This document shows, in pieces, positions 62,727-64,000 of a DNA stretch of 64,000 nt. A program made the translations under genes and the position numbers. This DNA is from JBCCXL01 sp039191605 (GTDB lineage Bacteria; Acidobacteriota; Thermoanaerobaculia; Multivoradales; JAHZIX01). The notes below the pieces were generated by a model that had not been told where the DNA came from, made no database searches, and saw only the letters and a list, made by a program, of their open reading frames with translations. The first letter of the stretch is position 1; each line of letters opens with the position of its first letter. The DNA lies in contig JBCCXL010000016.1 in NCBI GenBank assembly GCA_039191605.1, forward strand, positions 1 to 64,000, written 5' to 3'.

Positions 62727-62768
62727 ATTCAGCTCTCCCCATTCAGCTCTCCCCGTTCAGCTCTCCCA
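62727..62768 (+). repeat. Three 14-bp direct repeats after the S41 gene
   Basis: attcagctctcccc (62727-62740), the same (62741-62754) and gttcagctctccca (62755-62768). They begin just after the stop codon (62723-62725), between convergent genes. Confidence 0.8.
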
Positions 62769-62850
62769 GCGAGCTAGGAAGGGTGTTCCCTCGGGTTTCC
62801 ATGTCGAGGGTGGCGGCCTTTCTGCATCCGGGCCCTATGAGGCAGGAATC

Positions 62851-64000
62851 TCAGTGCTGATGGTCGTGGTGCGAGTGGGCGTCCCGCGAGCTGCCGTCGG
62901 TGCCCTGGAGGGTCGAACCGAAGAACAGAGCGTTGGCCAGCAGGCGCTGGGTGCCCAGCCAGAAGCCGCGGAAGCTCGGTGCGTCGGCGAAGAGGTAGAG
63001 CTGCCCCTCGCCGACTTTGTGGGAGACCAGCGCCGGGGAGCCGGCGATGCGGGCGATGTTGTCTGCCGAGGCGTAGCCCGCCAGCAGCGGCTCAGCGGTG
63101 TAGACCGCGGGCGTTTGATACGGGCTCTGGCTGGGGCGCAGGGTGCGAGTACCGCTACGGAAGAGAGTGATCTCCGGCCGGTCATAGCCGTAGGCGAGGG
63201 GATGACTGGGGTCGATGCGGGCGGCGAAGAGAGTGCCGGAGACCAGGTCCAGGGCGCGGTCGTGGCGGTAGGCCTCGTAAGGGCGCAGCGGCGAAGTTGC
63301 GGGAGCCTCTGCGCCCTGCGCCTGCTCGCTGCGCCGCGCCGGACGGTCGGAGTGCTGCTGGATCGGCTCTTGGCGCATCCCTTCCGGCTCACCACCGCGC
63401 TGCCTCGATCCTTCCGAGGACGAGAGCAGCGCATCCTGGGCCCAGGTGGCGGCATCGCGAATCGCCACCACCGTGCCGCCACGGCGCAGGAACTTGCGTA
63501 GCGCCGCGCGGCTCTCCTTCGGCAGGTCGTCGTAGCTCCCCTGGGGTATCAGCAGATGGGTGAGGCGATCCCAGTCGGCGCGACGTAGGTCCTGCTGTTG
63601 GAGCAGCACGGTAGGCAGGCCGTAGTGCAGGTCCAGCAGATGCCACAGCTCCCCGGCGCCGTAAGAGGAGGCCGAGCCGTCCACCAAGATTGCCGGTCGC
63701 ACCGGGGGCACCGGGGCGATGGTGCGAGAGCCGAGATCGACTCCCCGGGGGGTGAGGCCGGAGGTCAGCCCGTAGACCGCGACTCCGTCTTCCTGCGCCA
63801 GCGTCGTCCAGAGGTCGTTCAGCTGCCGCAGCACCGATTCACTCTGCAGGCCTCGAGGCACGATCACGCTACCGCGGGCGAAGTTGCGCGCCCCGGCGTC
63901 GGTCTCGGCACGGAAGGGGCGGGTTGCCACCCGCACCTGAGCACCGCGAGCGAGCAGCCGCTGGAGAGCCCGGGGCGCATCGTGGGGAGCCCAGGAGAAG
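62851..64000 (-). CDS. C-terminal part of an M14-like carboxypeptidase family protein (5' end outside window)
   Basis: The frame is open from the right edge of the window to a stop at 62851, at least 380 residues. The visible portion begins in ARGAQVRVATRPFRAET and runs into VPRGLQSESVLRQLND, followed by a glutamine-amidotransferase-like domain (PAILVDGSASSYGAGELWHL, HLLIPQGSYDDLPKESRAAL, LRRGGTVVAIRDAA) and a His-rich tail (HSHHDHQH). In large secreted M14 metallopeptidases of related bacteria this kind of domain follows the peptidase. The zinc site itself would be upstream, outside the window, so the peptidase call rests on C-terminal similarity only. A linker at about 63300-63420 is Gln/Glu/Arg-rich. 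Confidence 0.6.
   Translation of the reverse strand, partial: FSWAPHDAPRALQRLLARGAQVRVATRPFRAETDAGARNFARGSVIVPRGLQSESVLRQLNDLWTTLAQEDGVAVYGLTSGLTPRGVDLGSRTIAPVPPVRPAILVDGSASSYGAGELWHLLDLHYGLPTVLLQQQDLRRADWDRLTHLLIPQGSYDDLPKESRAALRKFLRRGGTVVAIRDAATWAQDALLSSSEGSRQRGGEPEGMRQEPIQQHSDRPARRSEQAQGAEAPATSPLRPYEAYRHDRALDLVSGTLFAARIDPSHPLAYGYDRPEITLFRSGTRTLRPSQSPYQTPAVYTAEPLLAGYASADNIARIAGSPALVSHKVGEGQLYLFADAPSFRGFWLGTQRLLANALFFGSTLQGTDGSSRDAHSHHDHQH

Overview
The window reads as chromosomal DNA of a high-GC, Gram-negative-type, aerobic heterotroph. The gene set (MoxR/Bat locus, BlaI/M56 pair, PilZ proteins with AMIN domains, zinc-finger/TPR protein, M14-like protein with a glutamine-amidotransferase-like tail, large secreted esterase/nuclease lipoprotein) suggests Acidobacteriota, perhaps Thermoanaerobaculia. 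That placement is inference from gene content. I see no rRNA, tRNA, CRISPR array, transposase or phage gene.

Layout. 1-2.0 kb: the 3' end of a gene made of 39-bp tandem repeats (AYGPTIDPNGVAV per unit), then a soluble protein with an anti-sigma-like zinc finger and TPR repeats. 2.2-6.1 kb: an alpha/beta hydrolase, a GT39-like membrane glycosyltransferase and a VOC protein. 6.2-18.0 kb: a long minus-strand Bat ('aerotolerance') locus in the order thioredoxin/BatD-like fusion, MoxR, DUF58, DUF4381-like, BatA, BatB, a BatC-like protein with calcium-binding repeats, and a BatD-BatE-SH3 fusion. 18.0-22.4 kb: pdxJ, an ABC exporter and an aldehyde dehydrogenase.

22.7-28.7 kb: GNAT acetyltransferase, proline dehydrogenase, proC, a class-I glutamine amidotransferase, and a BlaI-type repressor followed by an M56 peptidase, with a strong hairpin between the last two. 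28.7-37.4 kb: SRAP protein, FadE-type acyl-CoA dehydrogenase, HutF overlapping an ArgE/M20 deacylase, a divergent aconitase-superfamily fusion and a YfcE-like phosphoesterase. 38.0-44.2 kb: a cytokinin-dehydrogenase-like flavoprotein with a clear terminator, two tandem PilZ-TM-AMIN paralogues, and a Na+/Ca2+ exchanger.

44.2-46.8 kb is visibly richer in A+T. It holds two homologous secreted proteins, the second ending in a ten-cysteine tail, and a membrane-anchored orphan. 46.9-55.0 kb: M50 protease with CBS domains, HtrA protease, then icd, sucC, sucD, an S51-like protein and ndk. 55.3-64.0 kb: response regulator with PATAN and roadblock-like parts, a histidine kinase whose first PAS domain looks like a LOV domain without its photoactive cysteine, a phytase-like/EEP lipoprotein, an S41 protease, and the C-terminal end of an M14-like protein running off the window.

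The best candidates for something undescribed are the repeat-peptide gene with its zinc-finger/TPR neighbour, the paired secreted proteins with the Cys-rich tail, the PilZ-TM-AMIN pair, the thioredoxin/BatD-like fusion at the head of the Bat locus, and the Cys-less LOV-like kinase.
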